A DNA stretch of 64,000 nucleotides from Sphingomonas sp. BGYR3 (lineage in GTDB: Bacteria; Pseudomonadota; Alphaproteobacteria; Sphingomonadales; Sphingomonadaceae): assembly GCF_025153455.1 (NCBI RefSeq), contig NZ_JANZNT010000001.1:496001-560000 (forward strand), read 5' to 3'. Shown here one piece after another: positions 1-7,671 of the stretch. The notes beneath the pieces are model-generated. The model saw nothing but the letters and a program-made list of their open reading frames with translations. It was not told the DNA's origin and ran no database searches. Numbering within the stretch: position 1 is the stretch's first letter; every line of letters begins with the position of its first letter. The translations under genes and the position numbers were made by a program.

Positions 1-38
1 ACGCGCTGCTGCGGACCATGTCGCCGCCGAACCGATGA
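1..38 (+). CDS. C-terminal end of an unidentified upstream gene (partial)
   Basis: The frame starting at base 3 is open from the window edge and reads ALLRTMSPPNR before a TGA at 36-38. That stop overlaps the ATG of the next gene at 35-37 in an ATGA arrangement, which is the same junction used between the next two genes. This suggests an upstream member of the same operon. In AST operons astD is a likely neighbour, but eleven residues cannot identify the product. Confidence 0.4.
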   Translation, partial: ALLRTMSPPNR

Positions 39-1186
39 TGGCGCTCACCGAACGCTGGGTGGCGATCAACAGCGGGACGCGCAATCTGGCCGGTGTGGCC
101 GCCATGGCATCCACCCTGGCCGATGCCTTTTCCGTCCTGCCCGGCACGCTCCGGCTGGTCGATGCCGCACCCGTGGAGCAGGTAACGCCAGCGGGCGAGC
201 GGATCGCCCTTGAGCATGGCCGGCATCTGCACCTGACCGTCCGGCCGGATGCGCCGGTGCAACTGGTGCTGACCGGGCACATGGATACCGTCTTTGCCGC
301 CGATCATCCATTTCAGTCCGCACGCTGGCTGGACGATGGCCGCTATAACGGCCCCGGTGCCGCGGATATGAAGGGGGGCATCGCCCTGATGCTGGCGGCC
401 CTTCGCGCGGTAGAGGCAAGCCCGCTGGCGTCCCGGCTGGGCTATGAAGTCGTCATCAATTCGGATGAGGAAACGGGTTCGCTGTCCTCCGCCCCGCTGA
501 TCGCCGATGCGGCGCGCGGCAAGCTGGCGGCGCTGACCTATGAACCCGCCCTGCCCGATGGCACGCTGGCGGGGGCGCGGGGCGGCACCGGCAATTTTTC
601 GATCACCGTGCGCGGGCGCAGCGCCCATGCCGGCCGCAATCCGGAGGATGGCCGAAACGCCATTGTCGCGGCGGCCGACATTGCCGTCCGGCTGCACGCC
701 GCCCGGATCGACGGGCTGGCCGTCAATCCTGCCCGGATCGACGGGGGCGGCCCCAACAACATGGTGCCCGACCTGGCGGTGCTCCGCGTCAATTTCCGGC
801 CGCGCGACGCCGCCATGATCGACCATGCCCGCGCGCTGATCGACCGCGTGCTGGGCGATGTCGCGCTTGCCCATGACGTTGCGGTCGATCTGCATGGCGG
901 CTTCAACCGGCCGCCAAAGCCCATTGATCCGGGGGCGGCCCGATTGTTCGACCTGGTCCGCGCGGTCGGTCACGATCTGGGCATCGCCATCGCGTGGCGG
1001 GCGACCGGCGGCGTTTGCGATGGCAACAACATCGCGGCCTGCGGGGTGCCGGTGGTCGATACCATGGGCGCGCGCGGCGGCGCGATCCATTCGGCGGACG
1101 AGTTCCTGATCCCCGAAAGCCTTGCCGAGCGCGCGGCACTGTCGGCCATCACGATGCTGCGGATCGCAGAAAAAGGAACCCTATGA
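35..1186 (+). CDS. M20 family zinc metallohydrolase (carboxypeptidase G2-like), in an AST operon
   Basis: The 383-residue protein is predicted to be a cytoplasmic M20 amidohydrolase. Visible metal and catalytic motifs are GHMDTVF near residue 83, GAADMKGG near 108, DEETGS near 145 and the closing AIHSADEF near 350. The start forms an ATGA overlap with the preceding frame, although a start further upstream stays possible because the frame is open to the window edge. Its stop overlaps the astA start, again as ATGA, so the genes are probably translationally coupled. Carboxypeptidase G2 relatives release glutamate from N-acyl-glutamates. In this operon the enzyme could hydrolyse N-succinylglutamate, the job AstE (an M14 enzyme) does elsewhere. 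That role is inferred; the family call is firm. Confidence 0.85.
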   Translation: MMALTERWVAINSGTRNLAGVAAMASTLADAFSVLPGTLRLVDAAPVEQVTPAGERIALEHGRHLHLTVRPDAPVQLVLTGHMDTVFAADHPFQSARWLDDGRYNGPGAADMKGGIALMLAALRAVEASPLASRLGYEVVINSDEETGSLSSAPLIADAARGKLAALTYEPALPDGTLAGARGGTGNFSITVRGRSAHAGRNPEDGRNAIVAAADIAVRLHAARIDGLAVNPARIDGGGPNNMVPDLAVLRVNFRPRDAAMIDHARALIDRVLGDVALAHDVAVDLHGGFNRPPKPIDPGAARLFDLVRAVGHDLGIAIAWRATGGVCDGNNIAACGVPVVDTMGARGGAIHSADEFLIPESLAERAALSAITMLRIAEKGTL

Positions 1187-2196
1187 GCTTCGTCATCCGC
1201 GCGGCGACCGATCGCGACCTGCAACCGCTTTATGAAATGGCCAAGCTGACCGGGGGCGGCTTCACCAACCTGCCCCCCGACAAGCCCGCCCTTCGCGCCA
1301 AGCTGGAACGCAGCGCCGCCGCCTTTGCCCGCACGGACGATGCGCTGCAGGACGACCTGTTCGTGCTGGTTCTGGAAAACATGGATACGGGCGAGGTGCG
1401 CGGCACCTGTCAGATCTTTGCCCAGGTCGGCCAGCGATGGCCGTTCTACAGCTATCGGCTGGCAATGCTGACCAAGCATAGCGAGGAGCTGAACCGCACG
1501 TTCCGCGCCGAAATCCTCAATTTGGTCAACGACCTTGAGGGATCGTCAGAGGTCGGCGGCCTGTTCCTCCATCCCGGCGAGCGGGCCGGCGGCCTTGGCC
1601 TGTTGCTGGCGCGCAGCCGATATCTGTTCATCCGCCAGCATCGCGCCCGGTTCGCCGACCGCACCATCGCCGAACTGCGTGGCATCATTGACGAGGCGGG
1701 CGGCTCCCCCTTCTGGGACGGGGTGGCCGGCCGCTTTTTCGGCATGAGCTTTCAGGAGGCGGATCAGTTCAATGCCATCCACGGCAATCAGTTCATTGCC
1801 GACCTGATGCCCAAGCATCCCGTCTATACCGCGATGCTGCCCGACACTGCGCGTCAAGTCATCGGCCTGCCCCATCCCAGCGGCCGCGCGGCGATGCGGA
1901 TGCTGGAAAATGAAGGGTTCGCCTATGAACGCTATGTCGACATTTTCGACGGCGGCCCGACCATGACGGCGCGCACCGACCAGATCCGGTCGGTGCGGGA
2001 GGCGCAGGAGGCTGCGGTTACCGACATTGCGGCATCCGGCGGTGAACCGGCTCTGGTCGCCACCGGCCGGCTGACCGATTTCCGCTGCTGCTGCGGAACG
2101 CTGGCCACGACGGTGGACGGCGTTGCCGTGGATGCCGGGACCGCACGGCTGCTGGGCGTCGAACCAGGCGCGACCGTGCTTTACGCGGAACGCTGA
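1183..2196 (+). CDS. astA: Arginine N-succinyltransferase
   Basis: This enzyme catalyses the first step of the AST pathway, succinyl-CoA plus L-arginine to N2-succinylarginine, in the cytoplasm. The product is 337 residues, close to the usual 340-345. It begins MSFVIRAATDRDLQPLYEMA, a GNAT-fold AstA opening, and contains GLGLLLARSRYLF and HPVYTAMLPDTARQVIG. The frame is open further upstream, but the ATG at 1183 fits the family N-terminus and forms an ATGA overlap with the M20 hydrolase gene, with AAAAGGAA just before it as the ribosome site. astB follows 41 bases later. The identification is secure. Confidence 0.95.
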   Translation: MSFVIRAATDRDLQPLYEMAKLTGGGFTNLPPDKPALRAKLERSAAAFARTDDALQDDLFVLVLENMDTGEVRGTCQIFAQVGQRWPFYSYRLAMLTKHSEELNRTFRAEILNLVNDLEGSSEVGGLFLHPGERAGGLGLLLARSRYLFIRQHRARFADRTIAELRGIIDEAGGSPFWDGVAGRFFGMSFQEADQFNAIHGNQFIADLMPKHPVYTAMLPDTARQVIGLPHPSGRAAMRMLENEGFAYERYVDIFDGGPTMTARTDQIRSVREAQEAAVTDIAASGGEPALVATGRLTDFRCCCGTLATTVDGVAVDAGTARLLGVEPGATVLYAER

Positions 2197-2237
2197 ACGC
2201 TGGCCGATAGCCGTTCGGACAGGATGAGGATGGGGCA

Positions 2238-3491
2238 ATGCTGACGGAAATCAATTTCGACGGCCTGATCGGGCCAAGCCATAATTATGCGGGGTTAAGC
2301 CCTGGCAACCTTGCCGCAACCCGCAATCGGGGCGCCACATCGCAGCCGCGCGCCGCCGCGCTGCAGGGACTGGCCAAGATGCGCCACAATCTGCGCCTTG
2401 GCCTGCCCCAGGGTATCTTCATGCCGCTGCCCCGCCCCGATCATCGCTGGCTGGACAGCCTGTCGACCGATTATCCCGCCGCGCCCGATCACCTGAAGGC
2501 GCAGGCGCTGTCCGCATCGTCCATGTGGGCGGCCAATGCCGCCACCGTCTCGCCCGCCCCTGACACGGCGGATGGCCGCTGCCATCTGACTGTGGCCAAT
2601 CTGATGACCATGCCGCATCGCAGCCATGAATGGCCCGACACGCTGGCACAGCTGCGCATCGCCTTTGCCGATCCGGCCTTTGCCGTTCACGCGCCCGTGC
2701 CCGCGCCCTTTGGCGACGAGGGTGCGGCCAATCACATGCGGCTGTGCGCGTCGCACGATGCGCCCGGCGTCGAAATCTTCGTCTATGGCGTGTCCGGCGG
2801 CCCCTTTCCCGCCCGCCAGCATCGGGAGGCGAGCGCAGCGGTGGCCCGCGCGCATCGGCTGGACCCGGCGCGCACCCTGTTCGTTCAGCAATCGGAAGCC
2901 GCGATTGCCGCCGGTGCCTTTCACAACGACGTCGTCGCCGTAGCCAATGGCCGCGTGCTGCTGGCGCATCAGCACGCCTTTGCCGATGCCCCCGCATTCT
3001 ATGACCGGCTTCGCGCGATCATGCCGGATGTCGAGATCGTCGAGGTGCCTGCCGACCGGGTGTCGCTGGCCGACGCCATTCAATCCTATCTGTTCAATGC
3101 CCAGCTGGTGACGCTGCCCGGCGGCGACACCGCCATCGTCCTGCCCGAAGAAGCGCGGGAGAACGCGGCCGTATGGGCATGGCTGAACGATCATGTCGCC
3201 GGCAACGGTCCGATCCGTCAGCTAAAGGTGGTGGATGTCCGCCAGTCGATGGCCAATGGCGGCGGCCCGGCCTGTCTGCGCCTGCGGGTCGTGTGCGATC
3301 CGCAGCGCGTCGATCCGCGCTTCCTTCTCGACGAACCGCGGATCGACCGGCTGGCCGATGTGGTTGAACGCTGGTGGCCGGATGCGATCGGTCCGGGCGA
3401 TTTGAATGACGCCGCCCTGATCGACCGCATTCGGCACGCCCGCCATGCTGCGCTGGACGTCATGGGACTTGTCGAGTTAATTGACAGGTAA
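2238..3491 (+). CDS. astB: N-succinylarginine dihydrolase
   Basis: AstB converts N2-succinylarginine to succinylornithine, two ammonia and CO2, the second AST step. The 417-residue protein is slightly shorter than the E. coli enzyme (447). It opens with the family signature NFDGLIGPSHNYAGLSPGN. Candidate members of the amidinotransferase-fold triad are the Glu in FGDEGAANHMRL, the His in AFHNDVVAVANG and the Cys in GGGPACLRLRVV near the C-terminus. A strong GAGGATGGGGCA sequence precedes the ATG. The 41-base gap to astA fits a shared transcript. astC, astD and astE are not in the window. Confidence 0.95.
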   Translation: MLTEINFDGLIGPSHNYAGLSPGNLAATRNRGATSQPRAAALQGLAKMRHNLRLGLPQGIFMPLPRPDHRWLDSLSTDYPAAPDHLKAQALSASSMWAANAATVSPAPDTADGRCHLTVANLMTMPHRSHEWPDTLAQLRIAFADPAFAVHAPVPAPFGDEGAANHMRLCASHDAPGVEIFVYGVSGGPFPARQHREASAAVARAHRLDPARTLFVQQSEAAIAAGAFHNDVVAVANGRVLLAHQHAFADAPAFYDRLRAIMPDVEIVEVPADRVSLADAIQSYLFNAQLVTLPGGDTAIVLPEEARENAAVWAWLNDHVAGNGPIRQLKVVDVRQSMANGGGPACLRLRVVCDPQRVDPRFLLDEPRIDRLADVVERWWPDAIGPGDLNDAALIDRIRHARHAALDVMGLVELIDR

Positions 3492-3557
3492 CCGTGCCTG
3501 TTAATCGTTGAATCGCGTATTTCCGCCGCTGGCACGGGCATTGCTTAGGGAATGGCC

Positions 3558-3779
3558 ATGTTCCAACGGTTCGCACGCCTCTTCACGATCAAGACCAAGT
3601 TTGAGGCATTCATGGTCATTTTCGGTCTCGCCAACGGCGCGGCCGACCGGGGCACGCATTATCTGGTGCAATATCCCGGCTGGCTTGGCTGGTTCATGTT
3701 CTGCCTGTGCCCGATCGCGGTGTTCATGGCCGCCACCCGCATCCTGGACAGCGTGGAGCGGGCGCGTCAGGACGCGTAA
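3558..3779 (+). CDS. Small two-helix membrane protein, function unknown
   Basis: I do not recognise a named family. The 73-residue protein begins MFQRFARLFTIKTKFEAFMV. A first hydrophobic stretch lies around residues 16-28, and a stronger one, GWLGWFMFCLCPIAVFMAA, around 43-61, followed by a charged tail. An ATG at 3552 is in frame, but the AGGGAA box at 3547-3552 is placed properly only for the ATG at 3558. The gene sits between astB and the convergent esterase gene and may be its own unit. Similar short membrane proteins are common beside sphingomonad metabolic genes, so it is probably real. Confidence 0.6.
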   Translation: MFQRFARLFTIKTKFEAFMVIFGLANGAADRGTHYLVQYPGWLGWFMFCLCPIAVFMAATRILDSVERARQDA

Positions 3780-3791
3780 GGCCCCCCGCCC

Positions 3792-5024
3792 CTATCGACG
3801 GCCGGTGAACAGGCGCAGCGGAACCGCCTCGCCCATCACCCGGTACCCGGCGATGGACGGATGCAGCCCGTCCCCGGAATCATAGTCCGCACGCAAGCGG
3901 GATGGATTGGCCGGATCGCGCATCAACGCGTCGAAATCCATCACCGCATCGACATTACCGGGCGTGCGCAGCCATGCGTTCACCGACTGCCGGTCCGCCT
4001 CGTTCTGCGCATCGGGATGGTAATAGGCGGACGCGCCATAGGGCAGGATGGTGCCGCCGATCACCCGAATGCCGCGCGCCCGGGCCCGTGCAACGATCTG
4101 CGCATACGCCGCGATCATCGCATCGCGTTCCTCGGCATGGCGTTCGGCCGACACCGGCGCATCGCGGGTCAGCGTGCCCAGATCGTTCACCCCGATCAGC
4201 AGCATCAGATGCGTGACGCCGGGCAGTGCCAGCACATCCCGTTCCAGCCGCGCCAGCCCGTTCGGCCCCAGTCCGTCGCGCAGCAACCGGTTGCCGCCGA
4301 TCCCCTGATTGATCACCGCCAGATCGCGGGTCGCTCGGTTCGCCTGCAACCGGTTCGCCAGCGTGTCGGGCCAGCGCGCATCGGTATCGGGCTGCACGCC
4401 ATACCCATCGGTGATGCTGTCGGCCAGGATGACCAGCGCCCGCCCGGCCCGCCGCTCCACCTCAATACTGGCAAGGTTGAACCAGCCGACCTTCTTAGTG
4501 GCATTGGCAAAGCCCGTGTCGGGCGCATCGGCCGACAGGATATAGCTGTTCGTCCGCGATCCCGGATGCCCGGTCTGCCGCGCCGGCACATCGGCCAGTC
4601 GGATCGTCACGGCAAGATGCTCCAGCGCCGTCACCGGCAGCGCGACGGGATCGGACAGGAACTCCGCACCTTGCGGGATCATGGCCGTGCCGCGGCCGGA
4701 AAAAGTGACCGCAACCGGCCCGCCCCTGATTGCCGCGCTGTCCCGCGCCGCAGCCGGTGCCACGGTCACGCTGGTGACGGTCAGCGGCTGGTCTCCCGCC
4801 ACATTGGACAGGCGAATGCGCATCCGGTCGCCCGACAGCGTCGGCCGGATCAGCTGGCGGATGACAATCCCGGCATTGCCTTCATGCGGCAGTCGCTGCT
4901 GGTCGTTCAGCTCGAAATTGCTGCTGGCCCAGCTTACGACCCACCGTTTTTGCTGCGCCGATGCTGCACCCGAACAGACCAGCGACAGTGCAGCAACCGC
5001 CAGCGAGAACCATCTTGCGATCAT
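3792..5024 (-). CDS. Secreted SGNH/GDSL-family esterase of the xylan locus
   Basis: The 410-residue protein has a signal peptide, with cleavage likely after ASA near residue 23. An N-terminal beta-rich domain of about 170 residues is followed by an SGNH hydrolase domain. Its nucleophile block is a GDS variant, LADSITDGYG near residue 200. LMLLIGVNDLG supplies block III, and DGLHPSIAGYRVMG near the C-terminus carries the catalytic Asp/His. It probably removes acetyl groups from xylan side chains, but substrate is inferred from the neighbouring xylanase gene. Its ATG overlaps the xylanase stop as ATGA, so it is the last gene of a transporter-xylanase-esterase unit. Confidence 0.82.
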   Translation of the reverse strand: MIARWFSLAVAALSLVCSGAASAQQKRWVVSWASSNFELNDQQRLPHEGNAGIVIRQLIRPTLSGDRMRIRLSNVAGDQPLTVTSVTVAPAAARDSAAIRGGPVAVTFSGRGTAMIPQGAEFLSDPVALPVTALEHLAVTIRLADVPARQTGHPGSRTNSYILSADAPDTGFANATKKVGWFNLASIEVERRAGRALVILADSITDGYGVQPDTDARWPDTLANRLQANRATRDLAVINQGIGGNRLLRDGLGPNGLARLERDVLALPGVTHLMLLIGVNDLGTLTRDAPVSAERHAEERDAMIAAYAQIVARARARGIRVIGGTILPYGASAYYHPDAQNEADRQSVNAWLRTPGNVDAVMDFDALMRDPANPSRLRADYDSGDGLHPSIAGYRVMGEAVPLRLFTGRR

Positions 5025-6193
5025 GCCGCTTTCCCCCGGGCGGGGGCGGCAGCCAGCGCCTGTGCGATGGCATCATACAGCGGCTTCGGCTTGAAGGCCG
5101 CGTCATAGGGCGCGCCCCGGATCAACGACTTGTCGGCGCGCGGGGTAAAGCCGGACAGCCAGCTGTACCGGTCGCTCATCCCCCAGACCAGCACGTCGCG
5201 CAGTTGGGGGAAGGACAGCGTCACATCCAGATAACCGCGCGCATAATCCGCGACGATCCGGTCGCGCGACGCCTCATCGGCGCTGACATACCGGTCGTTC
5301 ACGTCGAACTCGGTGATGACCAGCCGGTATCCCATGGCCGTCACTTCGGTCAGGAACTCGCGCCAGACCGGCTGCCGTGCCGCGATCTGTTCGCCCACCG
5401 GCTGGCCGCCCTGCGGGCTGATATGCGATTGCAGGCCCAGCGCATCGACGGGCACGCCCCGTTTACGAAACCCCTCAAGCAGTTTCAGCACGCCCCGGCG
5501 GTGGTTGGCATCGTTGCCGCTGTCCCAGCCCATATAGTCGTTATAGACCAGTTCCGCCCGCGGCGCCGCCTCCCGCGCGGTACGGAACGCCAGGTCGCAC
5601 ACCGCCAGCCGGTCACCCATCGCCTCGGTCAGCGCGTTGGCGTAAAGGTCGCCCATCGCCGGGTCGATCGTTTCGTTGACCACGTCATAACTGTAGATAC
5701 GCGTGCCATAGCGTCCCGTCACGCTGCGGATATGCTCGACGATCAGCCGCTCCGCCTCGCTTGGCGCGCGCGATCCGAAATCATGCTCGTTCAGCCATTT
5801 CGGCATCCATCGCGTCTGGTTCCACAACAGGGTGTGGCCGCGCACGCCCATCGTGCGTGCTTGGCTCCAATCCACCATCGGATCGAACCGGCTGAAATCA
5901 TACCGGTCCACGGCGGGCCGCGTCGCCCCCCATTTCATCTCGTTTTCCGGGACGATCAGGCCGCAGTCGCGCTCCAGCAACGCGGCATAGGCCGGATTGG
6001 CAAAGCTGCCCCGGTCAGTCCCGACCCGCCCAAAGGCACAGGCCGATCCGAAGCGCAGACCCCGGCGTTCGGCAATCGCGTTCAGTCCCTCTGGCTGCTG
6101 TGCCAGCGCCGCCGCCGGATGCAGCATGGCCGCCCCGCCCGCAGCAATTCCCGCGCCGATCAACTCACGACGGTTCATGGCCATTTCAGTCAT
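5021..6193 (-). CDS. Endo-1,4-beta-xylanase, glycoside hydrolase family 10
   Basis: The 390-residue protein cleaves internal beta-1,4 bonds of the xylan backbone. The GH10 acid/base is Glu174 in YDVVNETIDP, and the nucleophile is Glu295 in LVITEFDVND. Other GH10 hallmarks are RGHTLLWNQTR and DALGLQSHIS. The N-terminus has a twin-arginine-like signal (MNRRELIGAGIAAGG then AALA), suggesting folded export by Tat. The start at 6193 has AAAGGA six bases upstream and overlaps the transporter stop as ATGA. The frame is open further upstream, but that part is just the end of the transporter gene. Family and activity are secure. Confidence 0.95.
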   Translation of the reverse strand: MTEMAMNRRELIGAGIAAGGAAMLHPAAALAQQPEGLNAIAERRGLRFGSACAFGRVGTDRGSFANPAYAALLERDCGLIVPENEMKWGATRPAVDRYDFSRFDPMVDWSQARTMGVRGHTLLWNQTRWMPKWLNEHDFGSRAPSEAERLIVEHIRSVTGRYGTRIYSYDVVNETIDPAMGDLYANALTEAMGDRLAVCDLAFRTAREAAPRAELVYNDYMGWDSGNDANHRRGVLKLLEGFRKRGVPVDALGLQSHISPQGGQPVGEQIAARQPVWREFLTEVTAMGYRLVITEFDVNDRYVSADEASRDRIVADYARGYLDVTLSFPQLRDVLVWGMSDRYSWLSGFTPRADKSLIRGAPYDAAFKPKPLYDAIAQALAAAPARGKAA

Positions 6194-7507
6194 GCCAATT
6201 CCTTTCCGGTTTCCCCCAACCGGGGCAGCAACAGGTGGATGATGGCCAGCGCCACCAGATAGGCCGATCCGGCCAGCGCCATCAGCGGTACGTAACTGCC
6301 CGTGCTTTGCAGCGTCCATCCGGCGAACTGGGCGATCCCCATCCCGCCCAGCGCGCCCGCCAGTCCGCCGATGCCGACGACCGTGCCGACGGCGGGGCGC
6401 GGAAAGGTGTCCGACACCACGGTATAAAGGTTTGCCGACCAACCCTGATGCGCTGCGGCCGCCAGCCCGATGATCCCCACCGCCACCAGCGGATCGGGAA
6501 TGGACGGCGCGAACGCGACCGGCACGACGCACAGCGCACAGATCAGCATCACCGTCTTGCGCCCGGCATTGATGCTCCATCCCCGCGCAATCAGGCGCGA
6601 CGACAGCCAGCCCCCGCCGATGCTGCCCACATCGGCCAGCAGATAGACGGCGATCAGCGCGGGCCCCAGCGTCGCCAGCATCCCGCCGCCCTTGGGCAAC
6701 AGCTCAAGCCCATAGGTCTTGGTAAAGAAATCGGGCAGCCAGAACAGGAAAAGCCACCAGATCGGATCGGTCAGGAACTTGCCGATCATGAATGCCCAGG
6801 TGCCCCGGTTGCGCAGTGCCTTGGCCCAGGTCACGCGCACCTGCGGCTCCGGCGGATCGGAATGGATCAGCGCCAGTTCCGCAGCTCCTACCCGCGGATG
6901 CTGCTCCGGCCGGCGATAGATGGCCAGCCAGCAGACGAGCAGGACCAGGCCAAGCGCCCCCGTCACGATGAACGCCGCCTGCCAACCCGAACCACAGGAC
7001 CAGGAACGGCACGGCCAGTGGCGTCAGCACAGCACCGACATTGGACCCGGCGTTGAACAACCCGGTGGCAAAGGCGCGCTCCCGCTTGGGAAACCATTCC
7101 GACACGGCCTTGATCGCCCCCGGAAATCCGCCCGCTTCGCCCAGGCCAAGCGCAAATCGGGCCAGCATGAAATGCGCCACGCTGGATGCAGCGCCATGCG
7201 CCATTGCCGCCAGCGACCATGCGGCGATCGCCACCGCCAGGCCGGTTCGCGTGCCGACAGCATCCATGAACCGGCCCATCAGCAACAGGCCGATGGCATA
7301 AGCGCCCTGAAACACCGTGACGATATTGCCGTAATCCGTCTCGCTCCAGCCGAACTCGGCATCGAACACGGATTTCAGGTTCCCCAGGACCAGCCGGTCG
7401 ACGTAATTGACGGTGATCGCAAAGAACAACAGGGCACAGATGACCCAGCGATATCGCCCCGGCCGGGCCGCAGCAGCAATCGCTTCAGCCGGCAGCGGCG
7501 CCATCAT
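6190..7507 (-). pseudogene. MFS transporter (hexuronate/ACS type) split by a one-base frameshift
   Basis: Two adjacent frames together encode one 12-helix MFS protein of the ExuT/anion:cation symporter type. The N-terminal part (from 7507) contains NYVDRLVLGNLK, GLGEAGGFPGAIKAV and NAGSNVGAVLTP. It then derails after VLWFG. The C-terminal part resumes in another frame as WQAAFIVTGALGLVLL and runs to 6190. One extra base in the AACCC run at about 6984-6988 explains the break. The ATG at 7507 is preferred over a TTG at 7540. It heads the xylanase/esterase unit and probably imported (methyl)glucuronic acid or aldouronates. It could be a true pseudogene, a phase-variable site or a sequencing error. 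Confidence 0.85.
6984..6988 (-). other. Site of the frameshift in the MFS transporter
   Basis: On the coding strand the sequence reads TTC GGG TTG GCA GGC. Removing one G or one T gives TTC GGN TGG CAG GCG GCG, which restores the conserved reading FGWQAAFIVTG and joins the two halves with no other change. The lesion is therefore a single-base insertion. Confidence 0.8.
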
Positions 7508-7606
7508 CGCGCCATGCCCCCGACGCTGTCCGACCGGCAATCCGGCATCCGCATCCCTTTCCAGATGTCCCCGATGCTGTTCGTTGCAGCATAGGGTTGT
7601 TCTTTA

Positions 7607-7620
7607 TGATACCGCTACCG
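7607..7620. promoter_or_regulatory. LacI-type operator between the divergent transporter and aguA genes
   Basis: TGATACCGCTACCG matches the shared palindrome (consensus about TGATAGCGCTACCA) seen upstream of other xylan and xylose genes here. It lies about 52 bases before aguA and about 100 before the transporter ATG, so one site could control both directions. The likely ligand is the LacI-family protein encoded at 14283. Confidence 0.65.
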
Positions 7621-7671
7621 TAAGACATAAACGGCGGCTGGCAAGGCGGTCGGTAACGGGACGGAGAGAGG

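Noticed and set aside
994..1182. Longer N-terminus for AstA
   Set aside because: The extension would overlap the M20 gene by about 190 bases, and the family N-terminus begins at the ATG at 1183.
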